64,000 nt of DNA from Flavobacterium galactosidilyticum (GTDB lineage Bacteria; Bacteroidota; Bacteroidia; Flavobacteriales; Flavobacteriaceae). The notes below the pieces were generated by a model. That model searched no databases, was not told the origin of the DNA, and was given only the letters and a program-made list of their open reading frames with translations. The position numbers and the translations under genes were made by a program. The stretch is taken from positions 1,364,001 to 1,428,000 of the forward strand of contig NZ_CP087135.1 of the NCBI RefSeq assembly GCF_020911945.1, given 5' to 3'. Of the stretch, positions 9,973 through 18,057 are shown piece by piece (position 1 is the first letter of the stretch; each line of letters begins with the position of its first letter).

Positions 9973-10716
9973 ATGGATATCAAGCAATATTTAGATTCGA
10001 CCTATTTAAAAACAGCGGAACAAGCAGGAGTCACTGACGAAGAAAATATTTTAATAGCTCAGGAACTCATTCAAGAAGCTATTGAAGAAAATTTCAAACT
10101 TATTATGATTCGGCCAAATCGTGTTGCTTTGGCTAAGGCAATGATTTTGAAGGCTAAATCGACTGTGCAAGTTGGAACCGTGATTGATTTTCCGGAAGGT
10201 AAATCGGAGGTTGAAGAAAAGCTAAAAGAAGCAGTTCAAGCAATACATGATGGAGCAGATGATTTAGATTTTGTCTGTAATTATGAAGCCTTTAAAAAAG
10301 GGGATATTGATTTAGTTAAAAAGGAAGTTTTGCAGTGCACTCAGTTAGGTCTTGCTAATAAGAAGGTAGTAAAATGGATTATTGAAGTCGCAGCGCTTGC
10401 TGATAAAGAAATTATTCAATTATCAAGTTTGATAAAAAATGTGATAGTTTCTAATTTTGAGCAAGAACTTTTTTCTAGAGTTTTTGTAAAATCGTCGACA
10501 GGTTTTTATAAAACACAGAACGATTTGCCAAACGGTGCAACTGTTCCAGCGATAAAGATGATGTTAGAAAACGCATCACCGCTCCCTGTGAAAGCAGCAG
10601 GAGGAGTTCGTACGTATGGAGAAGCAATTGAAATGATTGAAATGGGTGTGAAGCGAATAGGAACTTCAGGCGCTAAAATGATTGCTAACGGTCAAAATTT
10701 TAATAATGAATATTAA
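9973..10716 (+). CDS. deoC: Deoxyribose-phosphate aldolase
   Basis: A 247-residue protein from the ATG at 9973 (MDIKQYLDSTYLKT). DeoC cleaves 2-deoxyribose 5-phosphate into glyceraldehyde 3-phosphate and acetaldehyde in deoxynucleoside catabolism. Visible motifs are the phosphate/barrel strands VQVGTVIDFPEGKSEVEEK, DDLDFVCNYEAF, the Schiff-base lysine strand VFVKSSTGF, and VKAAGGVRTYGEA near the C-terminus. The frame could begin at 9931, but the extra 14 residues lie over a promoter box and do not look like a DeoC N-terminus. The stop overlaps the start of the next gene (remB) by 11 bp, implying cotranslation. Confidence 0.93.
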   Translation: MDIKQYLDSTYLKTAEQAGVTDEENILIAQELIQEAIEENFKLIMIRPNRVALAKAMILKAKSTVQVGTVIDFPEGKSEVEEKLKEAVQAIHDGADDLDFVCNYEAFKKGDIDLVKKEVLQCTQLGLANKKVVKWIIEVAALADKEIIQLSSLIKNVIVSNFEQELFSRVFVKSSTGFYKTQNDLPNGATVPAIKMMLENASPLPVKAAGGVRTYGEAIEMIEMGVKRIGTSGAKMIANGQNFNNEY

Positions 10717-12859
10717 ATTGAAAAAGAAAACACGCATAAATAAAGGGATTTTTACATTATTTTTAGTTTTCTATTCCGTTGTTATTTCTGCTCAGGATAT
10801 TACAAGCGTTACGGTTCAATCTAGTAATTCAGCAGAGCGTTTTCCTGTATTTTCTGATTGCGATACTTTACAATCTAAATCATTAGAAATATGCTTTTAT
10901 AATAAAGTTCAGGATTTTGTATTTAATAATTATCAAGTTGCCGACTATTTAAAACAAAATAATTTTAAAGGAATTGTAAAAGTTCTTTTTGAAGTAGATG
11001 CCACTGGTGTTTTTAAAGTGCTGTATGTTGATGTAAGTGAGGAAGAATTAATTTTGGAAACTAAAAGAGTTTTTGGCCATTTCCCAAAAATTCAACCAGC
11101 AACTTATAATGGAAAGCCTACTTATGCTAAGTTTACTATGTCTATTTCAGTTCCTTTGAAATCTCGAGAGGTAATAGCAGAAGAAAATTTAGTGCAAACT
11201 CAATTTGTGCCAAATAAGACCAAAAAACTAACAGAGCTTGATAATATTGTTTATAAGAAGTTTGATAATCCAGAGTTTGAAAGTCATTTAAACATACCTT
11301 TTTCACATAGTTATTATTCGCATTTTGATGCTTCTTTAAATCAGATGGGAAGCAATAATCATACGGCTTCAAAACCATATACGTATGCTGAAGTTTCAAA
11401 ATATTATAATTTACAAGCGGTTAATGCCTCTTTAAAAAAGAAAGGTGACACGTGGTGGGAGAGAAAATTATGGAATGAAAATACAGTTGAAATTAAGGGT
11501 GAAGACTATTGGTTTACGCTAAATCCTATCTTTGATTTACAAGTAGGAACGGCATCAAAAAGTAAAGTTTCCAGTACTTTTGTTAACACACGAGGAATAA
11601 GTTTCCGTGGCGGATTAGGTTCTATGCTTAATTTTACCACAACTATTTTTGAAAGTCAAGGACGTTTTGCCGATTATTATAATCGATATGCGGAGTCAAT
11701 TAAGCCAGCAGGAGGTAATCCTGCAATAATTCCAGGAATGGGAATTGCAAAAGATTTTAAGACTGATGCGTATGATTTTCCATTGGCAGAAGCTAATTTG
11801 ACTTTAGCTCCAAGTAAATTTATCGATTTGCAATTAGGATATGGCAGGAATTTCATCGGCGATGGATATCGATCATTGTTAGAAAGTGATGGTGCGAGTC
11901 CTTATCCTTACTTTAAGTTGAATACAAATTTTTGGAAAATAAAATACACGAATACGTATATGTGGCTCAAAGATGTTAGACCAGACGTGACAGTTGAGCG
12001 AACTTACGCCACAAAGTTTATGGCAAACCATTATTTGAGTTGGAATGTTTCTAATAGATTAAATCTTGGTTTTTTCGAATCAGTAATTTGGACAAATTCA
12101 AATGATAGAGGATTTGATGTGAGTTTTGTAAATCCGATAATTTTTTATCGTTCGGTTGAATTTGCTTCTTCTGCAAGAAGCGGTAATGCAGTTTTAGGGT
12201 TGACTTATAAATACAAATGGAGTAATCAAATTAATTTTTACGGACAATTTATTTTAGACGAGTTCTCTCTTGGCGATGTTAAAAAAGGGGATAACAGTTG
12301 GAAGAATAAATATGGTTATCAATTAGGCGCTAAGTATTATAATGCGTTCAAGGTAGATAATTTACTATTGCAATTAGAATACAATCACGTTCGTCCTTAT
12401 GTATATTCGCACAGTATGCCAATCACGAACTATGGTCATAACAATCAGAGTATAGGTCATCAGTGGGGAGGTAATTTCCGAGAGTTAATTGCAATTGCTC
12501 GTTACCACAAAGGAAGGTATTTTGCTGATGCAAAAATAACTATGGGTACGCGTGGATTGGATTTTGACACTGCAGAGAATAACTTAAATTACGGTGGAAA
12601 TATTTATAAAGATTACGATGAAAATAGAGCTTTTAATAGTGGTGTAAAAGTTGGGCAGGGTAATGAAACTTCGATCTTTATAGCTGATTTTCATGGAGGA
12701 TATCTAGTTAATCCAGCAACTAATTTGAAATTATTCGGTAGTTTTATTTACAGAAGTTTTGATCCAACTAAAAACACAGCAACTACTTTTAATGAAAGCA
12801 CAAGTTGGTTTAGTGTAGGTTTGAGAGCTGATATCTTTAATTGGTATTTTGATTATTAA
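10706..12859 (+). CDS. remB: Gliding motility protein RemB-like, Wzi/capsule-assembly-type outer membrane protein
   Basis: A 717-residue protein starting at the ATG at 10706, inside the end of deoC. A signal sequence is visible (hydrophobic run GIFTLFLVFYSVVISAQ). The N-terminal third contains a TonB-C-like segment (about residues 55-130, GIVKVLFEVDATGVFKVLYV). The rest is a beta-barrel resembling capsule assembly protein Wzi, with the stretch QLGYGRNFIGDGYRSLLESD and aromatic strands up to the end (RADIFNWYFDY). In F. johnsoniae, RemB is an outer membrane protein involved in gliding and is encoded a few genes after sprA, as here; that synteny is the main reason for the name. Its biochemical role is not settled. 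A generic Wzi-family protein is the alternative. Confidence 0.8.
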   Translation: MNIKLKKKTRINKGIFTLFLVFYSVVISAQDITSVTVQSSNSAERFPVFSDCDTLQSKSLEICFYNKVQDFVFNNYQVADYLKQNNFKGIVKVLFEVDATGVFKVLYVDVSEEELILETKRVFGHFPKIQPATYNGKPTYAKFTMSISVPLKSREVIAEENLVQTQFVPNKTKKLTELDNIVYKKFDNPEFESHLNIPFSHSYYSHFDASLNQMGSNNHTASKPYTYAEVSKYYNLQAVNASLKKKGDTWWERKLWNENTVEIKGEDYWFTLNPIFDLQVGTASKSKVSSTFVNTRGISFRGGLGSMLNFTTTIFESQGRFADYYNRYAESIKPAGGNPAIIPGMGIAKDFKTDAYDFPLAEANLTLAPSKFIDLQLGYGRNFIGDGYRSLLESDGASPYPYFKLNTNFWKIKYTNTYMWLKDVRPDVTVERTYATKFMANHYLSWNVSNRLNLGFFESVIWTNSNDRGFDVSFVNPIIFYRSVEFASSARSGNAVLGLTYKYKWSNQINFYGQFILDEFSLGDVKKGDNSWKNKYGYQLGAKYYNAFKVDNLLLQLEYNHVRPYVYSHSMPITNYGHNNQSIGHQWGGNFRELIAIARYHKGRYFADAKITMGTRGLDFDTAENNLNYGGNIYKDYDENRAFNSGVKVGQGNETSIFIADFHGGYLVNPATNLKLFGSFIYRSFDPTKNTATTFNESTSWFSVGLRADIFNWYFDY

Positions 12860-12898
12860 TTTATAATTGTGGTTTAAAGATTCTTTTTATGAATTGTT

Positions 12899-12931
12899 TT
12901 TTGCCAAATCCCTTTTGATAACCTACTTTTG
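12899..12931 (+). promoter_or_regulatory. Promoter for the ctaB / cytochrome oxidase block
   Basis: A TTTTG word (12899-12903) and a perfect -7 box TACTTTTG (12924-12931) are separated by 20 bp, matching the Bacteroidetes TTTG-N19-20-TAnnTTTG arrangement. The box lies 33 bp before the TTG start of ctaB. Confidence 0.65.
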
Positions 12932-12964
12932 CAAAAGTTTTTACAAAGCAAATAATCATTAGCA

Positions 12965-13867
12965 TTGAACGCAACACAAAGTACCTTTTCATTAAAATCA
13001 GTTTACGTTGATTTCCGCGAGATTACAAAGGCTCGTCTAGCCGTTAGTGTAGTTTTTTCGTCTATAGCTGGATTCATGCTTGGGATATATGACTTTCATT
13101 CATTAGATTGGATGGTGTTGTTGAAGCTTGCTATCGGAGGTTATTGTATGGTAGGAGCTTCTAATGCTTTTAATCAAGTTATCGAGAAGGACTTAGATGC
13201 TTTGATGGATCGTACAAAAAACCGTCCTGTTCCGGCTGGAAGAATGTCTAAAAACGCTGCTCTTGTAGTGGCTAGTTTTTTGACTATTCTTGGAATTGTG
13301 TTGCTTTATACAATCAATCCAAAAACAGCAATGTTTGGAGCGATTTCAATATTTTTATACACAAGTGTTTACACACCTTTAAAAACGATAACTTCTTTGT
13401 CTGTTTTTGTGGGTGCTTTTCCTGGAGCAATACCGTTTATGTTAGGGTGGGTAGCTGCAACAGGGGAATTTGGAATCGAAGCAGGAACTTTATTCTTGAT
13501 TCAATTCTTCTGGCAATTCCCTCATTTCTGGGCTATTGGTTGGTTTTTATATGAAGATTATGAAAAAGCAGGTTTCTTTATGTTGCCAACAGGTAAAAAA
13601 GATAAAGGCACGGTATTACAAATTATTTTGTATACAGTTTGGCTTATATTAGCTTCTCTTTTACCAGTCTTAGGCTTTACTGGTCGCTTTTACATTACGC
13701 CGGTTACTGCAGTAGTGGTGTTTTTATTAGGTCTTTGGATGCTGTTTTATGCGGTCCGATTATATAAGGTAAGAACGGCAAAAGCAGCTCGGACTTTAAT
13801 GTTGGTTAGTGTTTTGTACATTACATTGTTACAATTAGTTTATATATTAGATAAATTTTTAAGATAG
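12965..13867 (+). CDS. ctaB: Protoheme IX farnesyltransferase (heme O synthase)
   Basis: A 300-residue integral membrane UbiA-family prenyltransferase with about nine hydrophobic segments. The first polyprenyl-diphosphate binding motif is clear: NAFNQVIEKDLDALMDRTKN followed by RPVPAGRMS. A second Asp-containing region is DYEKAGFFMLP. It farnesylates heme B to heme O, the cofactor (or precursor of heme A) for heme-copper oxidases. The start is TTG at 12965, 33 bp after a good promoter; no better ATG is present nearby. It is followed after 2 bp by a cytochrome oxidase subunit III gene, so it heads an oxidase assembly operon. Confidence 0.94.
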   Translation: MNATQSTFSLKSVYVDFREITKARLAVSVVFSSIAGFMLGIYDFHSLDWMVLLKLAIGGYCMVGASNAFNQVIEKDLDALMDRTKNRPVPAGRMSKNAALVVASFLTILGIVLLYTINPKTAMFGAISIFLYTSVYTPLKTITSLSVFVGAFPGAIPFMLGWVAATGEFGIEAGTLFLIQFFWQFPHFWAIGWFLYEDYEKAGFFMLPTGKKDKGTVLQIILYTVWLILASLLPVLGFTGRFYITPVTAVVVFLLGLWMLFYAVRLYKVRTAKAARTLMLVSVLYITLLQLVYILDKFLR

Positions 13868-13869
13868 TT

Positions 13870-14457
13870 ATGGAAACGATAATGATAGCAGAGGAACAAA
13901 AATCCAGAACAGCGAGATCATATAAATTGATATTGTTGTTTTCCATGGTAAGCATGACCATGATGTTTGGTGGTCTTACCAGTGCATTTGTAGTAAGTAA
14001 GTCGAGGGTAGACTGGTTGAAAGATTTTCAATTGCCATCGGCGTTTTATATTAGTACTATTGCAATTATTGGGTGTAGTTTGACTTTTTATTTAGCGAAG
14101 AAAGCTATAATGAAAAACAATCGCGCTAAAACAACAGTTTTTCTTTTGAGTACATTATTTCTAGGATTATTGTTTGTAGTTTTACAATTTGTAGGATTTC
14201 GACAAATTGTTGATGCGGGTTATTATTTTACAGGAAGTGGTAGCTCTATAACTTCTACTTTTTTATATGTTGTCACGATTGTGCACCTTATTCACCTTGC
14301 TGGTGGAGTGATTGCGCTATTAATTATAATTTATAATCATTTTAAACAAAAATACAACTCAGCTCAAACCCTTGGAATTGAACTAGGTGCGATGTACTGG
14401 CACTTTTTGGACTTATTGTGGGTATATTTGTTTTTATTTTTATATTTCTTTAAATAA
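13870..14457 (+). CDS. Cytochrome c oxidase subunit III-like protein (short form)
   Basis: A 195-residue protein with five hydrophobic segments, the compact heme-copper oxidase subunit III type. Typical features are TMMFGGLTSAFVVSKSRVDW near residue 38 and the closing segment MYWHFLDLLWVYLFLFLYF, where His and Asp belong to the family signature. Subunit III is a non-catalytic membrane subunit that stabilises the oxidase. It lies 2 bp after ctaB and 42 bp before a second, longer subunit III gene. Such tandem subunit III genes are common in Bacteroidetes. The catalytic subunits I and II are not in this window. Confidence 0.87.
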   Translation: METIMIAEEQKSRTARSYKLILLFSMVSMTMMFGGLTSAFVVSKSRVDWLKDFQLPSAFYISTIAIIGCSLTFYLAKKAIMKNNRAKTTVFLLSTLFLGLLFVVLQFVGFRQIVDAGYYFTGSGSSITSTFLYVVTIVHLIHLAGGVIALLIIIYNHFKQKYNSAQTLGIELGAMYWHFLDLLWVYLFLFLYFFK

Positions 14458-14467
14458 GAAAAAAACG

Positions 14468-14475
14468 TAAATTTG
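14468..14475 (+). promoter_or_regulatory. Possible internal -7 box before the second subunit III gene
   Basis: TAAATTTG matches TAnnTTTG in the 42 bp gap between the two subunit III genes, 24 bp before the next ATG. In AT-rich DNA such words arise by chance, so this is tentative. Confidence 0.3.
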
Positions 14476-14499
14476 TGAACTTTTTAACGAATAACTTAT

Positions 14500-15477
14500 A
14501 TGGAATCGACAGTTACTACTGCTAATATTGAAGAGAAAACTTGGGGAGGCAACAATGAGCCAATGGGGGCAAGTTATGGTAAATTAATGATGTGGTTTTT
14601 TATCGTATCAGATGCTTTAACTTTTTCTGGTTTCCTTGCCTCTTATGGCTTTTCTAGGTTTAAATTTAGTGAAACATGGCCTATTGCTGATGAAGTGTTT
14701 ACTCACTTCCCTTTTATGCATGGCGTTTCTGCTCCTATGTTTTATGTCGCATTAATGACATTTATTTTAATTTTCTCATCTGTAACAATGGTTTTAGCAG
14801 TTGATGCAGGTCATCAAATGAACAAAGGCAAAGTTACTCTATACATGTTTTTGACTATTATAGGAGGTTTGATTTTCGTAGGTTCTCAAGCGTGGGAATG
14901 GAAAAACTTCATAAAAGGTGAGTATGGTGCTATTGAAACAAAAGGAGGTAGTTTGCTTCAGTTTGTGGATAAAGACGGTAAGCGTGTAGCCTTAGCAGAC
15001 TTTGCTGTAAATTTACACGATGAAAGAGAGCAACTAACTAGAGATAAAGGAACATGGTTCATGGGCGAGTCAGCTTTGCCTTCATACTCTGTTGCTGAAG
15101 TACAAGCGGGTTTTAAAGCGCATCCTGAACTTTTGATTAGAACTGAGGTTTTGAATAAACAAAAACAAAAAACAATTCTTACTAGAGAAGAATCTGTTGC
15201 AAGGTTAGCTGACGCTCACTACGTAGTTGAGGGCGCTAACTTAGTTAGAAATGAATATGGTAATAAATTATTTGCTGATTTCTTTTTCTTTATTACAGGT
15301 TTTCACGGTTTTCACGTTATTTCAGGAATCATAATTAATATTATTATTTTCTTCAATGTGCTTATTGGAACATATGAGAAAAGAAAAAGTTATGAAATGG
15401 TAGAAAAAGTAGGTCTATATTGGCACTTTGTAGATTTAGTTTGGGTTTTTGTATTCACTGTTTTCTATCTAGTTTAA
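14500..15477 (+). CDS. Cytochrome c oxidase subunit III (long form with soluble insert)
   Basis: A 325-residue subunit III protein. Membrane segments occur at roughly residues 28-48, 74-100, 113-130, 255-285 and 300-325. Family signatures are the segment from GFHGFHVISG near residue 269 and YWHFVDLVWVFVFTVFYLV at the end. Between the third and fourth segments lies a hydrophilic insert of about 110 residues (about 140-250) that is absent from the short paralogue directly upstream. The role of this insert is unknown; it should face one side of the membrane as a small domain. The gene is 19 bp before the subunit IV gene in the same operon. Confidence 0.88.
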   Translation: MESTVTTANIEEKTWGGNNEPMGASYGKLMMWFFIVSDALTFSGFLASYGFSRFKFSETWPIADEVFTHFPFMHGVSAPMFYVALMTFILIFSSVTMVLAVDAGHQMNKGKVTLYMFLTIIGGLIFVGSQAWEWKNFIKGEYGAIETKGGSLLQFVDKDGKRVALADFAVNLHDEREQLTRDKGTWFMGESALPSYSVAEVQAGFKAHPELLIRTEVLNKQKQKTILTREESVARLADAHYVVEGANLVRNEYGNKLFADFFFFITGFHGFHVISGIIINIIIFFNVLIGTYEKRKSYEMVEKVGLYWHFVDLVWVFVFTVFYLV

Positions 15478-15496
15478 TTTCAAAAAAGTATTTATC

Positions 15497-15847
15497 ATGT
15501 CACACGAACACGTATCAAACATAGGTAGAATCTGGAAAGTTTTCGGAATATTGTCTGCCGTTACAATAGTAGAGGTTTATCTAGGAATAGTAAAGCCAGA
15601 TTTCCTTTTTATGAATAACTTTTTAAGTATGAATTTGCTTAACTGGGTTTTTTATATACTAACAATCTACAAAGCATATTACATTGTATGGGCATTTATG
15701 CACATGGAAGGCGAAAAAAGTACTTTACGAAGTGCAGTGGTTTTCCCAGTAATTTTTCTGATTTTATATTTACTCTTTATTCTTTTGACTGAAGGGGATT
15801 ATATTTTTGAGGTTTTTAAAAATTCTAGCATTAAATGGAATTTTTAA
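15497..15847 (+). CDS. Cytochrome c oxidase subunit IV family protein
   Basis: A 116-residue protein with three membrane segments (about 17-37, 43-68 and 80-100). The motif YIVWAFMHMEGEKSTLR is typical of bacterial cytochrome oxidase subunit IV (CtaF/CyoD-like). It is a small accessory subunit of the oxidase. It follows the long subunit III by 19 bp and is followed by a terminator, which ends the structural part of the operon. Confidence 0.85.
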   Translation: MSHEHVSNIGRIWKVFGILSAVTIVEVYLGIVKPDFLFMNNFLSMNLLNWVFYILTIYKAYYIVWAFMHMEGEKSTLRSAVVFPVIFLILYLLFILLTEGDYIFEVFKNSSIKWNF

Positions 15848-15867
15848 CTAAATATTAATTCATTAAG

Positions 15868-15898
15868 AGGGTATTCGTTCTAGCGGATACCTTTTTTT
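15868..15898 (+). terminator. Rho-independent terminator after the oxidase subunit genes
   Basis: GGTATTCG (15870-15877) pairs with CGGATACC (15884-15891), with one G-T pair and a 6-base loop, followed by a run of T. It separates the subunit genes from the SCO-type genes downstream. Confidence 0.75.
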
Positions 15899-15922
15899 AT
15901 ATGTTAAAATTGAAGTAAAGTA

Positions 15923-16564
15923 ATGAAAAAAAATATTGTCCTATTCGTTCTTTTTATTTTACCTATTGTTGCCTATTTGTTTTTTGCTTCAGGCGTAAAT
16001 GGCTATACCAAATTACCAACGTTGACTACAAACACAGCTGACTTCGGAAAATGGAAAACGCTTGATGGAAAAGAAATTACATTGACTGGTAAAGTTACTA
16101 TCTTGGGTTTTTCTGGGACTAATCTTTTAGAAAACAGGGGTAACTTTTTTAACCTAAATCAAAAAATTTATCAAACCTATCATAAGTTTACAGACGTTCA
16201 GTTTGTTATACTTTGTCCCCTTGGAACTGAAGATGATGCTAAAAAAGTGGTGGATGCTTTTGCAATGTTTACTGATGTTGCGCAATGGCGCTTTGTTTTT
16301 GCATCGCCTGAGGAAATAAAAACTTATTATTCGCAATTGCAATTGGTTGAGCAGCTAGACGATAAGTTAGGAACTTCAAAAGTATATATCGTTGATAAGA
16401 ATAGAAATCTGCGTGGTAGAAAGTTAGTAAAAGGTGCTAAAGAAGGTTATAATACGTTTCATCCTGCAGAGTTGAGTAATGAAATGTTAGATGATTTTAA
16501 AGTTATACTTTATGAATATCGCGCTGCTTTCAAAAAAAATAAAAACGCAAGTAGAAAAATTTAA
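15923..16564 (+). CDS. SCO-like membrane-anchored thioredoxin-fold protein lacking the copper-binding cysteines
   Basis: A 213-residue protein with an N-terminal membrane anchor (NIVLFVLFILPIVAYLFFAS) and a periplasmic domain. It lies 11 bp before a true SCO gene, and the two align by eye: the segment TILGFSGTNLLENRGNFF here occupies the place of the FFFSKCPTICPKMNESM motif in the neighbour, so both copper-binding cysteines are missing. A strand IYIVDK-type segment (SKVYIVDKNRNLRGRK) near residue 152 fits the thioredoxin fold, as in SCO proteins. Position suggests a role in oxidase assembly, but no catalytic residues support redox or copper chemistry. Homologues are usually left as hypothetical proteins. 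Confidence 0.7.
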   Translation: MKKNIVLFVLFILPIVAYLFFASGVNGYTKLPTLTTNTADFGKWKTLDGKEITLTGKVTILGFSGTNLLENRGNFFNLNQKIYQTYHKFTDVQFVILCPLGTEDDAKKVVDAFAMFTDVAQWRFVFASPEEIKTYYSQLQLVEQLDDKLGTSKVYIVDKNRNLRGRKLVKGAKEGYNTFHPAELSNEMLDDFKVILYEYRAAFKKNKNASRKI

Positions 16565-16575
16565 TTTGCACTATT

Positions 16576-17262
16576 ATGTTTAAGAATAAATCCTACATAG
16601 GTATTTCATTTATAATTTTAATTTTCGGAATTTACGCTATTCCTAAAATTGTAGAAAAAATTAAAAATGATAAAATAGTGCAAGGAGATCGTCTAGATCG
16701 CGCTAAACCAAAGGCTGCTGATGATCAAAAATTAATCAAAATAGGTGCTGTGCCGAAATTTGAATTAATGAATCAGGATAATGTTAAGGTCTCAAATGAT
16801 ACATACAAAGGAAAAGTATACGTTTTAGAATTTTTCTTTTCTAAATGTCCAACTATTTGTCCAAAGATGAATGAAAGTATGCTTCTTATCGAAAAGAAAT
16901 TTTTTGGTAATCCAAATTTCGGGATTGTTTCTATCACTATCGATCCAGAACATGATACGCAGGAAGTCTTAAAGGCTCATGCAGAATTGTTAGGTGTGAA
17001 ATCTACTAATTGGAATTTTCTCACAGGCGACAAAGATTATATTTTTAACTTGGCTAACAAAGGATTTAATCTATATGCAGGTGAAAATAAAAAAGTTGCT
17101 GGCGGTTTTGAACACTCGGGATTGTTTGCGTTAATTGATAAAGATGGAACTATTCGTTGCAGAAAAGATCAATATGGGAATCCAATTTTGTATTATGACG
17201 GTTTGGATAAAAAGGGAGTTCGAGACATTCAACAAGATATTAATATTTTACTACAAGAATAA
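16576..17262 (+). CDS. SCO1/SenC family copper chaperone
   Basis: A 228-residue protein with one N-terminal membrane anchor (SYIGISFIILIFGIYAIPKIV) and a thioredoxin-like periplasmic domain. The copper-binding motif CPTICP (CxxxCP) is present near residue 94, and the partner histidine lies in GGFEHSGLFALID near residue 180. SCO proteins deliver copper to the CuA centre of cytochrome c oxidase subunit II or keep its cysteines reduced. It lies 11 bp after a cysteine-free paralogue and 2 bp before a DUF420 gene, forming a cofactor-insertion unit with ctaB and the oxidase genes upstream. Confidence 0.92.
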   Translation: MFKNKSYIGISFIILIFGIYAIPKIVEKIKNDKIVQGDRLDRAKPKAADDQKLIKIGAVPKFELMNQDNVKVSNDTYKGKVYVLEFFFSKCPTICPKMNESMLLIEKKFFGNPNFGIVSITIDPEHDTQEVLKAHAELLGVKSTNWNFLTGDKDYIFNLANKGFNLYAGENKKVAGGFEHSGLFALIDKDGTIRCRKDQYGNPILYYDGLDKKGVRDIQQDINILLQE

Positions 17263-17264
17263 AG

Positions 17265-17804
17265 ATGGAAGATAATTATTTAGAAAAGAAATATAATACG
17301 CTAATTATAGTAGTATCAATTATAATCCCTATTGTTGTTGCAATTCTTTTTGGCGTAAAACTAAAAGATTTTGGTTATGATGTTGCTCCTCTTTCTTTTT
17401 TACCGCCAATTTATGCTACCACAAACGGTTTTACAGCTGTTCTTTTAATTTCGGGAGTCGTGGCAATTAAGAATGGTAAAAGGAAATTACACGAAAGAAT
17501 GATGACAAGTGCAGTTGCATTATCTATAGCTTTCCTCGTAATGTACGTCGCCTACCACATGACAGCTGATTCTACAAAATTTGGAGGAGTAGGTGCTATT
17601 AGGTATGTTTATTTTTTTATTTTAGTTACGCATATCGTTTTATCTATTGTAATTATTCCTATGGTTTTGATCACTTACGTTCGTGCATTGGGTAAAAATT
17701 TTGATAAACATAAAAAAATTGCGCGCATCACTTTTCCAATTTGGTTGTATGTCGCGGTTACTGGAGTAGTTGTTTATCTAATGATTTCACCTTATTATGT
17801 ATAG
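17265..17804 (+). CDS. DUF420 / CtaM-like membrane protein for oxidase maturation
   Basis: A 179-residue protein with about five membrane segments. It matches the DUF420 family (related to CtaM/YozB, which is needed for maturation of heme-copper oxidases in Firmicutes). Conserved histidines typical of the family occur in KRKLHERMMTSAV, MYVAYHMTAD and FFILVTHIVLSI, and near KNFDKHKKIAR. The start is 2 bp after the SCO gene, and the end overlaps the next small gene by 8 bp. The function in Bacteroidetes is inferred from family and context. Confidence 0.85.
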   Translation: MEDNYLEKKYNTLIIVVSIIIPIVVAILFGVKLKDFGYDVAPLSFLPPIYATTNGFTAVLLISGVVAIKNGKRKLHERMMTSAVALSIAFLVMYVAYHMTADSTKFGGVGAIRYVYFFILVTHIVLSIVIIPMVLITYVRALGKNFDKHKKIARITFPIWLYVAVTGVVVYLMISPYYV

Positions 17805-18045
17805 TAAAACAAAAATTTATAGCAAGAAGTTTAAGGTTATTGCCACACTACTTCTTTGTAGTCTATTTTCAATATCAGCAAATGCGCAATGCGCTATGTG
17901 TCGCGCTGCATTAACAAGCGAAGGGAATACAACAAAAGCAGCCGCTATTAATGATGGAATAGTTTACTTAATGGCGATTCCATATATTCTTGTTGCGATA
18001 ATAGGTTATATCGTTTATCGAATGAAAACCAAAAAAGCGACCTAG
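17797..18045 (+). CDS. Small CxxC membrane protein of the oxidase cluster
   Basis: An 82-residue protein overlapping the end of the DUF420 gene by 8 bp. It has a signal-like hydrophobic segment (about residues 12-29, VIATLLLCSLFSISANA), a CAMC motif directly after the likely cleavage site (QCAMCRAALTSEG), and one C-terminal membrane segment (about 52-74) ending in basic residues. The CxxC pair exposed to the periplasm next to SCO and DUF420 genes suggests a metal- or thiol-related part in oxidase assembly, but no characterised family is recognised. Confidence 0.75.
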   Translation: MYSKTKIYSKKFKVIATLLLCSLFSISANAQCAMCRAALTSEGNTTKAAAINDGIVYLMAIPYILVAIIGYIVYRMKTKKAT

Positions 18046-18057
18046 TAGTTCCTTTTT

